From Pseudeuparius sepicola (Eukaryota; Arthropoda; Insecta; Coleoptera; Anthribidae): a DNA stretch of 64,000 nt. Numbering within the stretch: the first letter of the stretch is position 1; the number at the start of each line of letters is the position of its first letter. Shown one piece after another: positions 42,500 to 53,983 of this stretch. The stretch lies in contig OY987301.1 of the NCBI GenBank assembly GCA_963920635.1, positions 56,922,560-56,986,559 of the forward strand, read 5' to 3'. Below the pieces are notes generated by a model. It saw only the letters and a list, made by a program, of their open reading frames with translations. It was not told the origin of the DNA and did no database searches. A program made the translations under genes and the position numbers.

Positions 42500-43814
42500 T
42501 GGATCCTAACAGCTTGAAGGAACATGAGTTATCGTATGAACTTAAGGTTCGCGGTTTAGACGTGTCTGGTAATGTAGAGGCAAAACGTAAACGATTGAGA
42601 GGTGCATTAAGTCAGGAAGCTTCTAACCGAAGTTTTATTACGATTGCTAACCCAATTATTTTGCTGACGATGTTAAGCAATTTTTAGAGTCATTTAATGA
42701 CCTCACAAATGTCATTAATAAATTTGTTGGTATTAAGGGAATAGAGTCGAGACTTAACCATTTATCTAATCATATCTCTCGTTTTAATATTGTGTCTGAA
42801 GACGATGAGTCACAGGCTCAAACAATAAAGTTAAATTTAGTTGAGTTAGAAGGCGAGTTTGCTTCAAAATTTTCCGATGCCTTACCAGTAACGTCGACGC
42901 CTACCGAACAAGTTCATATGACATTGCCTACTGCTTCAAAGTCTGTCGCTCCATATAAATGGAATGTTTATTTTTCTGGCTCAAGTAAAAAGTCATTAGT
43001 CTCTTTTCTGGAAAAAGTTGAACTTTTACGAGGGGCTCAAGGTGTATCGAAAACAGATTTATTTTCGTCTGCGTGCGATTTATTTAAAGGTCAAGCGTGG
43101 ACCTGGTTTGTAAATAATAAGAGTAGAGTGCATAGTTGGGATGAGTTAGTCAAAAAATTAAAAGACGATTATCTTCCTTACCAGTACGACCACGATTTAC
43201 TTGAGGAAATTAGAAATCGAACTCAAGGCTCGAAAGAGAGAGTTTCGCTCTATATTGCTACCATGGAAGGCTTATTCAAGCGATTGAGTAACCCTCCCGA
43301 TGAAATAGCTATAGTAAATCAAATTAGAAGAAATCTTGTACCACATTATGTGTCTCAATTAGCGTTACATGATATCAAGACTATTTCTGAACTCTCTACA
43401 CTTTGCAAACGTTTAGAAGAACCATTATCTTGGTCTGATCGATACAAGCCTCCGCCTACTCGGAATTCAGGATTATTGGAGCCGGACTTAAGTTGTCTAT
43501 CTACTCATGAGGGTGATGTTCGTTACCATAGAAATGTCAATGTCATGTCAAATACTGTTTGCTGTTGGAATTGTGATCGGGTAGGACATTCTTTTACGGA
43601 CTGTAGAAGTCCAAGAAAAATATTTCGTTTTTCTTGCGGTTTTAAAAATAAAACTAAATTAAATTGCCCTAAGTGCAAGCCAAAAAACGTGGTAAGCACC
43701 AGTGGAAGTCGCGAGACACCCACTGGTAGAAAACAAAATTCAAAAGAAAAACTAAATTCAACTCCCGGTACTTCACGAACTCCCAAAAATCCCAACAATC
43801 AGCAAAGACAGTAA
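42500..43814 (+). pseudogene. Gypsy gag, frameshifted
   Basis: The ATG at 42499 opens a SAP-like segment (LKEHELSYELKVRGLDVSG). The frame breaks near 42655 and the main frame continues to 43814. The capsid part includes FLEKVELLRGAQGVS, RSRVHSWDELVKKL and LYIATMEGLFKRL. One good zinc knuckle is CWNCDRVGHSFTDC, with a second Cys pair downstream (CPKC). It packages the retrotransposon RNA. Confidence 0.85.
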
Positions 43815-43843
43815 GATTACCTCCTCATGATTGGAAGAAATGG

Positions 43844-46800
43844 TTGGAAGCAGTTCGCAAATTTTATCGAACTCCTGTCGTCACATTAAAGCCTCGTAAA
43901 AACTTAAGTCCATTATTTGCAAAGAAGGCTCAAGATAATCGCAACTACCTTCCTATTTCTATGTACGATCATATGTTCTTTGCTTTGATTGACGATGGAG
44001 CTAATAGTTCTGCGTTAGGTTCCGGTCCTTTTCCATTATCGAAAAATATAATCTCAAGCTATATACTGACAGTTCAATAAGTGTTTCTTTGGCCGACGGA
44101 CATCCTTCCGACATGGTCGGTTGGGTTTATTTACCTCTAACTTTGAACAATCAAACCAGAGAAGTAAAAGTTTTGGTTATACCTTCGTTATTACATGAAT
44201 TAATTCTTGGTATGGATACCTTAAAATTATTTGGATTTACTATAGATTATGTTAGGTCTTCATATTCCTTGCTGGAACAAAAACGTCAGGATATTTGTGC
44301 AATAAATGCCATTACTTCTTTTTCTGATTTAACAACGGTGGAACAAAAGTCATTAAAAAATGTCATTAATCTTTTTGAAAGTATATCTCCTACGAACAAA
44401 CTTGGTTTAACGAATTTAATTTCACATCAAATTGACACTGGCAATGCCAAACCATTTCCTCAAAGGCAATATCCTTTATCTCCCGCCATGCAAGAACATC
44501 TTGAAACAGAGATTGATGAAATGCTGAAGCTAGGTATTATCGAACCCTCGCAGTCACCATGGTCGAGTCCTTTATGGCTCGTTACTAAAAAGTCTGGTGA
44601 GTACCGTGTACGTTTTGACGGGCGCAAGCTGAACGAAGTTACAGTAAAGGATTCCTATCCGTTACCATTAATAGACGGTATTTTATGTAAACTTAGGGAT
44701 GCTAAATACTTGACTTCAATAGACTTGCGAAAGGCTTTTTATCAGATACCATTGGAGGAAAGTTCTCGACCTAAAACAGCTTTCATAGTTCATGGACGAG
44801 GCGTTTTTCAATTTAAGGTTATGCCATTCGGTTTGTCAAATTCACCACAAACAATGATGAGGTTAATGAATCAAATTATCGATCCAAGTCTTGAACCATT
44901 TGCTATTGTTTATCTTGATGACATAATTGTTGCTACTCCTGATTTTTATACCCATCTTGAAGTTTAAATAAAATTTATCATCGGTTAAAAAATGCAAATT
45001 TAACAGTTAATTTAGAAAAATGTGAATTTTGTCGTTCTTCTCTTACCTATCTGGGTTTTGTGGTTGATAAAGATGGCTTGCGAACGAGTCCAGAAAAAAT
45101 TGAGGCTATAGTAAATTATCCTACACCAAAAACAACCACACAAATTAAGAGATTTATCGGTTTAGTCAGCTATTATCGCAGATTTGTAAAAGATTTTAGT
45201 AGCATAACTTCAGCAATAACTGATTTATTACATGGTCGGAAAAAAGGTCAACCCATCCAGTGGAATGACAAGGCAGAAAAAGCTTTTCTTGAAATACAGA
45301 ATCGTCTTACCACAAGTGCAGTTTTAGCAGCCCCTAATTTTAAAGAACCTTTTATTATTCAAACTGATGCAAGTGACACCGGATTAGGTGCAGTTTTATA
45401 TCAAAGAACTGATGGAATCGAACATCCTGTAGCTTATGCTAGCCGCACTTTGAACAAGTGTGAACGAAAGTACACAGTAACAGAGAAGGAATGTTTGGGT
45501 GTGATATTTGGCATAGAACGTTTTCGTCATTATGTTGAAGGAACTAACTTTACTGTGGAAACTGATCACGCTACGTTAATTTGGCTCAAAAATTTATCTA
45601 ATCCAGCAGGAAGACTAGCTCGATGGGCAGTCAAAATTTCACAGTTTGATTTTACTATCATCCACCGAAAAGGTTCAACCATGGTTGTTGCTGACGCATT
45701 ATCTCTATCTAATCCAGAAATAGCTGTTCTTAATGTTTCAAATTTTAAGCCTTGTAAATGGTATCAATCCCATCCAAAAAGTTCAAGAAAATCCTGACAG
45801 GTATCCTACGTTTCAAGTAAAGGAAAATATTTTATATAAACATATCTTTTCAAAAATACCTCTTATTAGTAATTGTTCCGAATAGAAAATTGTTGCACCT
45901 ACAGCAAGTCGCAAGGAAGTTTAGGTATGTATCACGACCATCCTACTGGCGGTCACTTTGGAGTTTCTAAGACATTATCTAGAATTACCGAATTATATTA
46001 TTGGCCTAAGGTGCGACAAGATGTCGTTAGATATGTAAAAAAGTGCTCTATTTGTGCCGCGAGTAAAAGTTCAAATCTTCCGCGCGCTGGTTTGATTGGT
46101 TCATATAAAAATATAAATTTTCCGTTTCAAATGATTTCGGCAGATTTATTAGGTCCTGATCCTAGATCTAAGAATGGTAATCAGTATCTTCTAGTTATTG
46201 TTGATTGGTTTACTAAATTCGTTTTGATTCATCCTTTATCTAAAGCAACTACCAAGGCAATTATCAAATTTATTGAAAATCAAGTCTTTTTAGTTTATGG
46301 TCTTCCACAAATCTTTTCTTGTGGTAATGGTAGTCAATTTACTAGCAATGACTTTAAAAAACTAATGGAAAATTATCGCGTACAGAAAATATGGTACAAC
46401 GCTCGATATCATGCTCAGATCAACCACACTGAAAGAGTTAATAGAGTTATTGTAACTGCAATTCGTTCTTTTATTCACGAAAATAAAAAAACATGGGATG
46501 TCGATATCTTTAAAATAGCACAAGCTATTAGGTTAGCGAAAACAATATTCCAGCTATTTCAGAGAAAAATCAGTTTATCGATGATTTACAACAATTACCA
46601 AATTACATGAGAATATTAGGAAAAATTTGAAGTTAGCTTATCAGAAAAATGCCAAGTATTACAACTTGCGAAAACGTCCATTACAGTTTCATGTTGGTGA
46701 TAAGGTATGGCGTCGAAATTTCAGTCTTTCTAGTGCTCCTAACGACTTTTCAGCTAAACCAAGTCCAAAATACATCCCTTGTGTTGTTGATAAGGTTTTA

Positions 46801-46857
46801 TCTCCATTAGTTTATCGTTTAAAAGATTCGCAGGGAAATTGGAAATTTTCATATTAA
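43844..46857 (+). pseudogene. Gypsy pol: protease, RT, RNase H, integrase
   Basis: Protease: ALIDDGANSSALG, where the usual D-S/T-G reads DDG. RT: FDGRKLNEVT, LTSIDLRKAFYQIPL, YLDDIIV. RNase H: IQTDASDTGLGAV, TVTEKECLGV, ETDHATLIW. Integrase: HPTGGHFGVSKTL zinc region, CSICAASK, SADLLGPD (Asp), then SCGNGSQF where the second catalytic Asp is Gly, and NHTERVNRV (Glu). Frame changes occur near 44040, 44962, 45772 and 46600. No env was found. Confidence 0.9.
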
Positions 46858-49237
46858 GGATTTAAAGCCAAATTTTGTGGAAGACTACCATTCTGATCTA
46901 GATTCGGACGATCTGTCGGAACCGGAATCTGACAATATCGCTTCGTAAAAAAAATATAGCTATTTTATAAAAAAAAATTGTGGTGACGTAATGCTGGACT
47001 TTTCATCTATTCAGATTACGGCATCAAGGGAAGTGGTGGGTTCTATTTTTTTTCCGCTCTAGATTTTTGGCATACGCACTTTAGCCAATTGTCTATCGAG
47101 TGAGGTTAGTCAAACATCAAGTCTAACAAAAACAAGCTATATTTTTGAGTTCGAGCTTTGATTACACATCTCAAGCAATTAAGATCTTGCATTTTTACCT
47201 TTTATCTTAAGTATAATGTTTACTGTTTTGGTGTGGACCATATATTAAATATCTAGTAATTTTGCAGACATAACGTTTTTGTTTTTTGGTTATCTAAAAC
47301 AAAGTTATCGTATTATCTTTATCGTATCTTTGGGTTTTTGTATTAGATATTTGTATCTTGTTGGGTCTGTAAATTTTGCTATCAGGTTTTGTTAAAATTA
47401 TTGTAAGAGATGTTTGGTCAATAGCTTGATCTCTTGTCAGCTTACCATTTGGTTTGTATCGCAAATAATCATTTTTTGGTCAATAATAATTAATTACCGT
47501 TGAATTTTTTTGTGTCAGTAAATTTTCGATTTTTGAACTTAAGGTCATTATAGCTTGTGATTTATTTTTTTCCCTCCTGAGGCTTTTGCAAAGTTGGCGC
47601 AGATTATCCTTTTATCCCAAATCTTTTTTAGTTGTTTATCTTTGATTTCGAAGCTAATCTGAACGGTTCATTGATTGATCTTTGTATCTCTGGGAGATGA
47701 TAATAGAGCACACGAGCCTCCGGGTGATCGGCCGTAGCCCAGACAAGGAATTCCTTCTGGTTAGTGGGGTTATAACTTCCTTTTTTCCCTTTTATTCCCG
47801 TCCTTAAAATCTGTTAAAACAGAAACAATAAGTCTCAGTTTAATTTTCATAGTGTTCGTAAAATCCCTTCTGGATTTCCATTTCTTCGTGGATCCAGACC
47901 CACTCTCTACACATCTGACGTATGTGACAGGATGAAACCCTCTTACATACATTTTTGGTTAATCGTAGTATCGTAGTATATAGTACTTCTCTTCATTTTT
48001 TTTTTCACATGAGTCTCTCTGAGTTCCTAGCGTCACTAGATGAATTTTGCCATATAGTAATTAGTTCTACCTTTGATAGGTTAAATTTTTGGGTTAACGT
48101 TGTCAAAATAACAAATTATCTTGTTTGGAATATACAGAGAATATTTTTATTCAGTTTAGATAGCACAAAATGTGTCCGGAAAATTAAATAACTTTTTGTG
48201 GTTCTTCATTCGGTTTAGATAGCACCTAGACTCTAGAGTGTCCGAAATAAGTAACCTAACGAATTTCGCGTAGGCCTCTGAAGTGCGGTATTTATTGGCC
48301 GACCTACGGTTATTCACATGTTATCCTGAATATTTCGAAATGTTTCTTAAATTTTTAATTTTTTTGCAAGTAACTACTCTATTCGAGTTTGTAACTTTTA
48401 CCTTGAATTGGTTAATTTTGACAATGTTAAATCATAGGACTCAGAGTTGAACTCTTTCTGGTTTTCTTTAATTTTTTTTTCTCTTCTATTTTTGCAATAG
48501 GTTATATTATCAGGTTTTCTTCTTGTTTGTTTCTTTTCCGCTAATTCAGGTGATTTTCCAGTTGGATAACCGGTGAGCCTACCTGTATAGGTGGCGGGTA
48601 CTGTAGCTTTGGTCAAACTGCAGTATCTCTTCTGTTCTAACGGCCCATGGAATGATCGTGTGATTTTTCTGGGAGGTGTTTGTCAGGATCTGTTGTATCC
48701 TTGGGTGTTGGGATGGTGCATGCTTGTTTATCTGCGACGTCGGAACTCACTTGTGCCCAGCACTAGGTGATCTGTAGCTCTTGGCAGGTGCGTCTCAGAC
48801 TGTCATGTGGCTTCCATGCTTCTGGAGGTTTCTTTCTCATTCTTTCCCCCTCCATTTAGTTTGTAAGTTAGGTTAAGTTTGGGATTTAACTTGGGGATTT
48901 ATTTAAACTTTGGGATTTAATTTTTTTGTTGGTTGAATTATCTTGACTCCTTGTACTTATTGTATACACTAGCTGTATACTGGCGCCCAATTTTTAATTT
49001 TTTGTATTAAATTTAAAGTTTCAATTTTGTATTTAAATAAGTCAGGTTATTTCAAGCTGAACAGGTTCTGTCAAACCACTTTATGATAACGTTAATTACC
49101 TCAGACAATTTTGCATACTGGGTCATACCTTTTATTTTGTTTAATGTCAATTATTGATCACCTTGTATATGGTTTGCACAAGAAAAAATACTCAAACTTG
49201 AGTTTTCGTATTTTTTTCTTACCGGGTTTTGGTGGTG
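46858..49237. other. 2.4-kb non-coding tail of the gypsy element
   Basis: Between pol and the 3' LTR. No env-like or other protein recognised in any frame. It may be a long 3' untranslated region or a decayed third ORF. No clear polypurine tract precedes the 3' LTR. Confidence 0.45.
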
Positions 49238-51088
49238 TGTAACGAAAATTTTATCTAATTTCCGTTACAGCGTTTAAATGCATTATTTAATTCTTATTAA
49301 TTCATCACACCCCGTATACACCTACCGATTTTTTAAAAAAATGTTGCTCTGCTATCTGCAACCACCTATACAAGCGGATGCATAACAAGTTGCCTACCTT
49401 GTTGTTACCAAACAAATTGTTTATTAAAGGGTATGTGCGGTTGCAAAAATGTTTAAATTTTATTAGTCGATTGAAGGTACGTATTACTAAAACAATTACA
49501 TTGTTGTAATCACTGTCTGACTTTAATTATAGAGATAATATTCACTTTATTCAGTTTACGATTGACTCGCGCGCCACGGTTGTTCCGTGTACTAATATCA
49601 CTCTTTGTTTTCGACGTTTCTACTGGTCGGATATCAGTGCTAGAATTTGGCAGAATTGACAGTTGATACTGTCGCCTGTTTGTCTCGACGTATTTTAAAT
49701 TTTTTATCAATAAGTTTCACTTTTAAAACCTTCCAAAGTGTTCTGGATAGGAAACGGAAGTCATCCGTCGTCCATATTTCAAAAAAAATTATAAATAGAC
49801 CCGGCGAAAAGAATCGGGCGGCTTCCCATTTTACCACTTGTCAGGTGTGCATCACGTGAGGTTAAGTTCCGAATTATTCATTCGAATTTTACGCTGGGAA
49901 ATCTATTTTCGGAATTTAATACTCATCTTTGCGAGCAGCTTAAGTGGTTTGGTGTATCGTGTATTTTTGGGTTTACTGTGCTAATAAGTTTTCTGTTTTT
50001 TTTTTCATGTGTGATCACCACGTTTCTACGAACCTCGTGGACAAGTCGTGGAGGGTTTTTTCCCACATCTATCAGGTTCAATCAGCGACCAACAGCGTGA
50101 GGACCACAGGGAGTTACAGAAGGCAGTATTCCGGGTGAGTTAGCTACTCAGATTACTGATTTTATCTGTATCCGACACTTGTCGACTTCGCTGTAGCCAT
50201 CTCATTCGGAATCTGTTTCCCTTGTTCTGTGGACTTCACGTGATGGGTCGTAGCCAACTTTTGGTTATTTAAATTATATTAGGTTTATATTAGGTCACGT
50301 TTTTGCACAGAATCACTCTATGCCCCACACTTAAGTTGTTCGACGTGGTGTAGACTTCACGACACGTTTTCTTATTTTACATAGCTTACAGGGCTATTGT
50401 TTTTGGTATTTTGCCAAGGGGTGAAATTGGGAAAGTCGCTAGAACTTTTGTATTTTATTAATGTTACCTTTTATTTTGTAAATATTGTATAGTAAATTTA
50501 TAAGTCAAGTGTAGTCGAGATAATTGATCGTTTTGTATAGTCATTTTTAATCTATTTCACAGCCAATTTCAAGGTTCTATAATTCAAAGTTACATGCTTT
50601 AATCTATCTTGGGGTTGTCAGCACACCTTCCAGCACCAGCTCGGACATCCCACGACCCGCTCGAGTCTCGACGCATAGCCGAGGTCCTAATCCACGATCA
50701 AGGAGCTTGGAGCGAAGGTGGCCTCTACTCAGCGTTAATTTGAGAAGGCTTTAAGGTACTCTGTAGAACTGTGGTCCAAATTTTCGAAGTGCTCGTAAAC
50801 AAGACTTTAAATGCCCACGTGAACCTGTCGTGCTACTTGTGTTTTGCTTTTAAGCTCACGAACATCTCCAATGTTATATTGCAAACTTTAACCTTTTCCA
50901 AGTTTTTTTAACAAATTATAAATTGTAAGTATCAAATTTAACTACTCAGTTTACCTACTGTACTTTGTGTGAACCACTAAATGTACAATTCCAAATTGTA
51001 AATATATTGTAATTAGAAAAATGTGCTTTTTATTTAACCACTAAATGGTTCAAGCTTCTGGCGCTCAAACATAACCATTTTGGTTATA
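49238..51088 (+). repeat. 3' LTR (1851 bp)
   Basis: Direct copy of the 5' LTR with a deletion of about 245 bp at about 50617 (junction GGGGTTGTCAGCACACC) and 24 extra bases near its end. It is followed directly by CTGT and then by resumed LINE coding sequence. Confidence 0.92.
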
Positions 51089-51092
51089 CTGT

Positions 51093-52697
51093 ATAAAGAA
51101 GATTGAAGATAAATATGTTGATGTAATTAAACAAAAAGATTGAATAATTTGTAAAATGGGTGACTTTGTGGAGAGTTTTAAAATATTACTGAAAATCTGT
51201 CTGAAAATATGGAATTTGTAAAGAAAGAAATAAGATAAGATCATTAAAATGAGAATCATTTGTAAGCAATAATTTGAAATTATCCGAAGAAAATGTTAAA
51301 CTGAAATATAATGAAATAGTAAAGCTGCCTCAAAATAAAGTAAAGGTAGATATTGGTAATTTAAACACAGTTTTAATTAAGCCAGTTGATAAATACCAAG
51401 AAAATAATAAAACAAAAGAAGATATTAGAACATTTGTAAAACCAAAGCAATTAAAAGTAGCTTTTCAAAAATTTATAATGTTGACGAGGGAGGCAAAAAA
51501 GATATTGACATTGTAAAGAAGAGGTCTGAAGAAACATTAGGAAAAAATACAGTGTGCAAGTTTCAAACTTACGACAACCAAGAAGAACTGATAAGTGCAC
51601 TTATACTTACGGGAAAATTATTTTATTGGAGATGCAAAAATTGAAATTGTAGTTGTTAAAAAAATTAGATCAAATTTTATGAGTATCATTGAGTGTGAAG
51701 GCAAAACTTTTAAGAAGATTATGAAAAATGGTGCAGTATTAGTAAATTTTAATGTGTGTACAATTTCATTTGTGCACGATTTGGTCATACAGCCAAAGTA
51801 TGTACGTACCAAAACACAAATTTGCATGAAATGTGGTTCTTCTGGGCACAATGCAGATTCATGCTCTGCCACAAAAGAGTATATTTCCTGTCCCAACTGT
51901 GTTGAAGCTAACAATAAATTTAAACTAAATTTATTTATTAACCATTCCCCATTTGACCAAAATTGTGAACTATTAAAAAACGGATTGGAATCAGAAAAAA
52001 GAAAATTAATTATAATGAATAGCAACTACAGAGAAAAGAAATTAATATTATCTAATGGTACTTTAAAAATTGTCCATTTGAATGTTGATGGTTTTTTAAT
52101 GAAGAAATATGACATTCTGAGATTTATCTTGGATGAAAAACCAATTTTTCTCTGCTTAACTGAAACGCACATAACTAGTGTTATAAATTTGTTTGAATTA
52201 GATATACCAGGTTACATTTGTTAAAATTGTCCATCGAATTCATCACATACAGGAGGTATCTTAGTTTATATTAATACTAATAAGATTGTATTGGAAGATT
52301 TTCAAAAATATTCCTCTGATTATCAATTTGGTACAATCATTCTCAAATTTAAATAGAAAACCAACATTATGATGTATGCACCTATTATCGTTCTCCTAAT
52401 GGTGATTATAAATTATTTCTAAAAATTTTTGATGAGAAATGTGAAGAAGTTTTGGAATTGAAAAATGTTGTGATAAATGTTGGTGATTTTAATTTTGATT
52501 GGTCGAAAAATTCAAGTGAAACAAAAGCTTTTAAACAGATTGTACAACTACATGGTTTGACGAAAATTGTGAATTCATCTACACGAGTAACAAATACAAG
52601 TTCCCTAATAGACTTAGTTTTAACTAATGAAGTTTGGCACCCGTATCTACATCTGCCATCCACTACTGATGCATCCCCTACAATCAATTTTAGGTAG
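51093..52697 (+). pseudogene. LINE: knuckle-bearing ORF1 joined to endonuclease, decayed
   Basis: Continues the ORF begun at 40125. The part 51595-52224 has knuckle-like CMKCGSSGHNADSC and a CPNC pair, and runs in the same frame into an endonuclease start: LKIVHLNVDGFL, FLCLTETHI. After frame breaks, VINVGDFNFDWSKNSS and STRVTNTSSLIDLVLTNE (52452-52640) are the later endonuclease motifs. No RT follows in this orientation. A single frame spanning knuckles and endonuclease is unlike the two-ORF LINE at 23-27 kb. Confidence 0.75.
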
Positions 52698-52719
52698 TTG
52701 CGAGTTGGTATAACCTGAT

Positions 52720-53480
52720 CTTGTATGGCCAGTAAGAAGCCTTCCGTCTCAGGGAACATTCGTCCTGAGGACAGCCAATAGTTCGACGCTAACTTGTCGA
52801 CATGTTCCTGGTTAACCTCATAAGGATGCCTCCCGTGCAGCGGCTTCTCCATCCACATCTGTAGTTTATCATTGTCGGTTCGGTGGTGATTTTGATGCTC
52901 GTGTTCCTTCCGACGTACCAGTGTTGAGACGTCTGCTCCGCATATAGCCTTATGTAGTGTGGAGCTGTTGGCCTGCCTGTGAAAACATAATTACGCAGAT
53001 GCAAATTTAATATTTGTTGGTCCAATTGTCCTCCTAGTTGACGTGGCAGAGTTGTTCTTTCTTCGGCTCTACGGGGATGATGTTTATGCGCTTTTGTCAG
53101 TAGTGTCCTAACTTTTCGCTGCAGGTTGTTGATGCCCGTGTTGGTCCAATTCACTATTCCGAACGAATAACTGAGTACAGAGCACGCGTACGTGTTTAGG
53201 GCCTTAAACAAATTCCTACTATTAAGATCAGTTCGCACTACTTGTCTTACTCTCTTGATGAATTAATTCGTTAAATCGGTCTTCATTGTTCGATGGTCTA
53301 TCCTTTGAGCTTGTTTCTTCCCGAGACCGTTGTATGTATCTCCCGTGCTCATTGCTTCGATCTCCTGGCCATCCTGAGTGAATCTCCTTGGAAATCGCTC
53401 TTCGGATGTTGATTGTGCCGGTCTCGATGTTACTGCTTGCGGTTCTGAGTTGTATCGTAGTGCGCCAGGTTGTCATAACG
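52720..53480 (-). pseudogene. LINE reverse-transcriptase C-terminal fragment
   Basis: The minus frame 52789-53238 reads FKALNTYACSVLSYSFGIVNW, NLQRKVRTLLTKAHKHHPRRAEERTTLPR and GGQLDQQILNLHLRNY. This pattern is typical of the thumb/C-terminal region of R2/R4-like non-LTR polymerases. The frame breaks upstream at about 53240. It faces the opposite way from the LINE at 51-52.7 kb and abuts it at about 52700. Confidence 0.7.
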
Positions 53481-53503
53481 TGTTCTAATATAATAATAAT
53501 GAT

Positions 53504-53531
53504 CTATTATTATTATTATTATTATTATTAT
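53504..53531. repeat. (TAT)n microsatellite
   Basis: Nine TAT units in a row, next to an inverse AAT-rich stretch at 53488-53500. Confidence 0.9.
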
Positions 53532-53824
53532 CAAGTCGGAAACAAAAAAAAAATCTTGTTGCCTTTCGAAGTTCCCTATAAAATCAAGAAGCGTATTAGT
53601 TTTATGCCACTTGTGTCCTTACCTTTCCCAATTCCAATAAGGAGCGCAAATCTTTTGAGACGCTATTATCCTCCATTATCTTATGATGTAAATAATATTA
53701 GCATGAAAATAAATAAAAGAAAATTAATGAGAAAAAATAAAACTAATATAAATTCTAAAGACAAATGTTTAGTTGAATTGACGTAAGATAACAAAATGGT
53801 GTCAATTCATAAATCACTAAAGTC

Positions 53825-53983
53825 TTAAGCCTGGTTCATGCAGCTTCATCTTTTAATTTTACTTTATTTTTAAGAATTAACCAATGGCATTTGTCCCTTG
53901 ATTTGAACTGACCAATGACATTTAATATTTCTTAAAGATAAAGAAAAATTAAAAGATAAAGAAGCTGTATGAACCAGGCCTAA
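53825..53983. mobile_element. 159-bp MITE
   Basis: Left TTAAGCCTGGTTCATGCAGC and the inverse of the right end TTAGGCCTGGTTCATACAGC match for about 50 bp, through CTTTTAATTTT and TTTAAGAA. No coding capacity; the target duplication is uncertain (TAA or TTAA-like). Confidence 0.8.

Larger units (their letters stand above)
40194..51088 (+). mobile_element. Ty3/gypsy LTR retrotransposon with about 2-kb LTRs
   Basis: Direct terminal repeats 40194-42265 and 49238-51088 start TGTAACG and end GGTTATA. CTGT precedes the left LTR and follows the right one (4-bp target duplication, 5 if one base is shared with the LTR end). Gag then PR-RT-RH-IN lies between. All coding parts are frame-broken and the integrase lacks a catalytic Asp, yet the LTRs differ by only occasional bases plus two indels. 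Confidence 0.93.
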
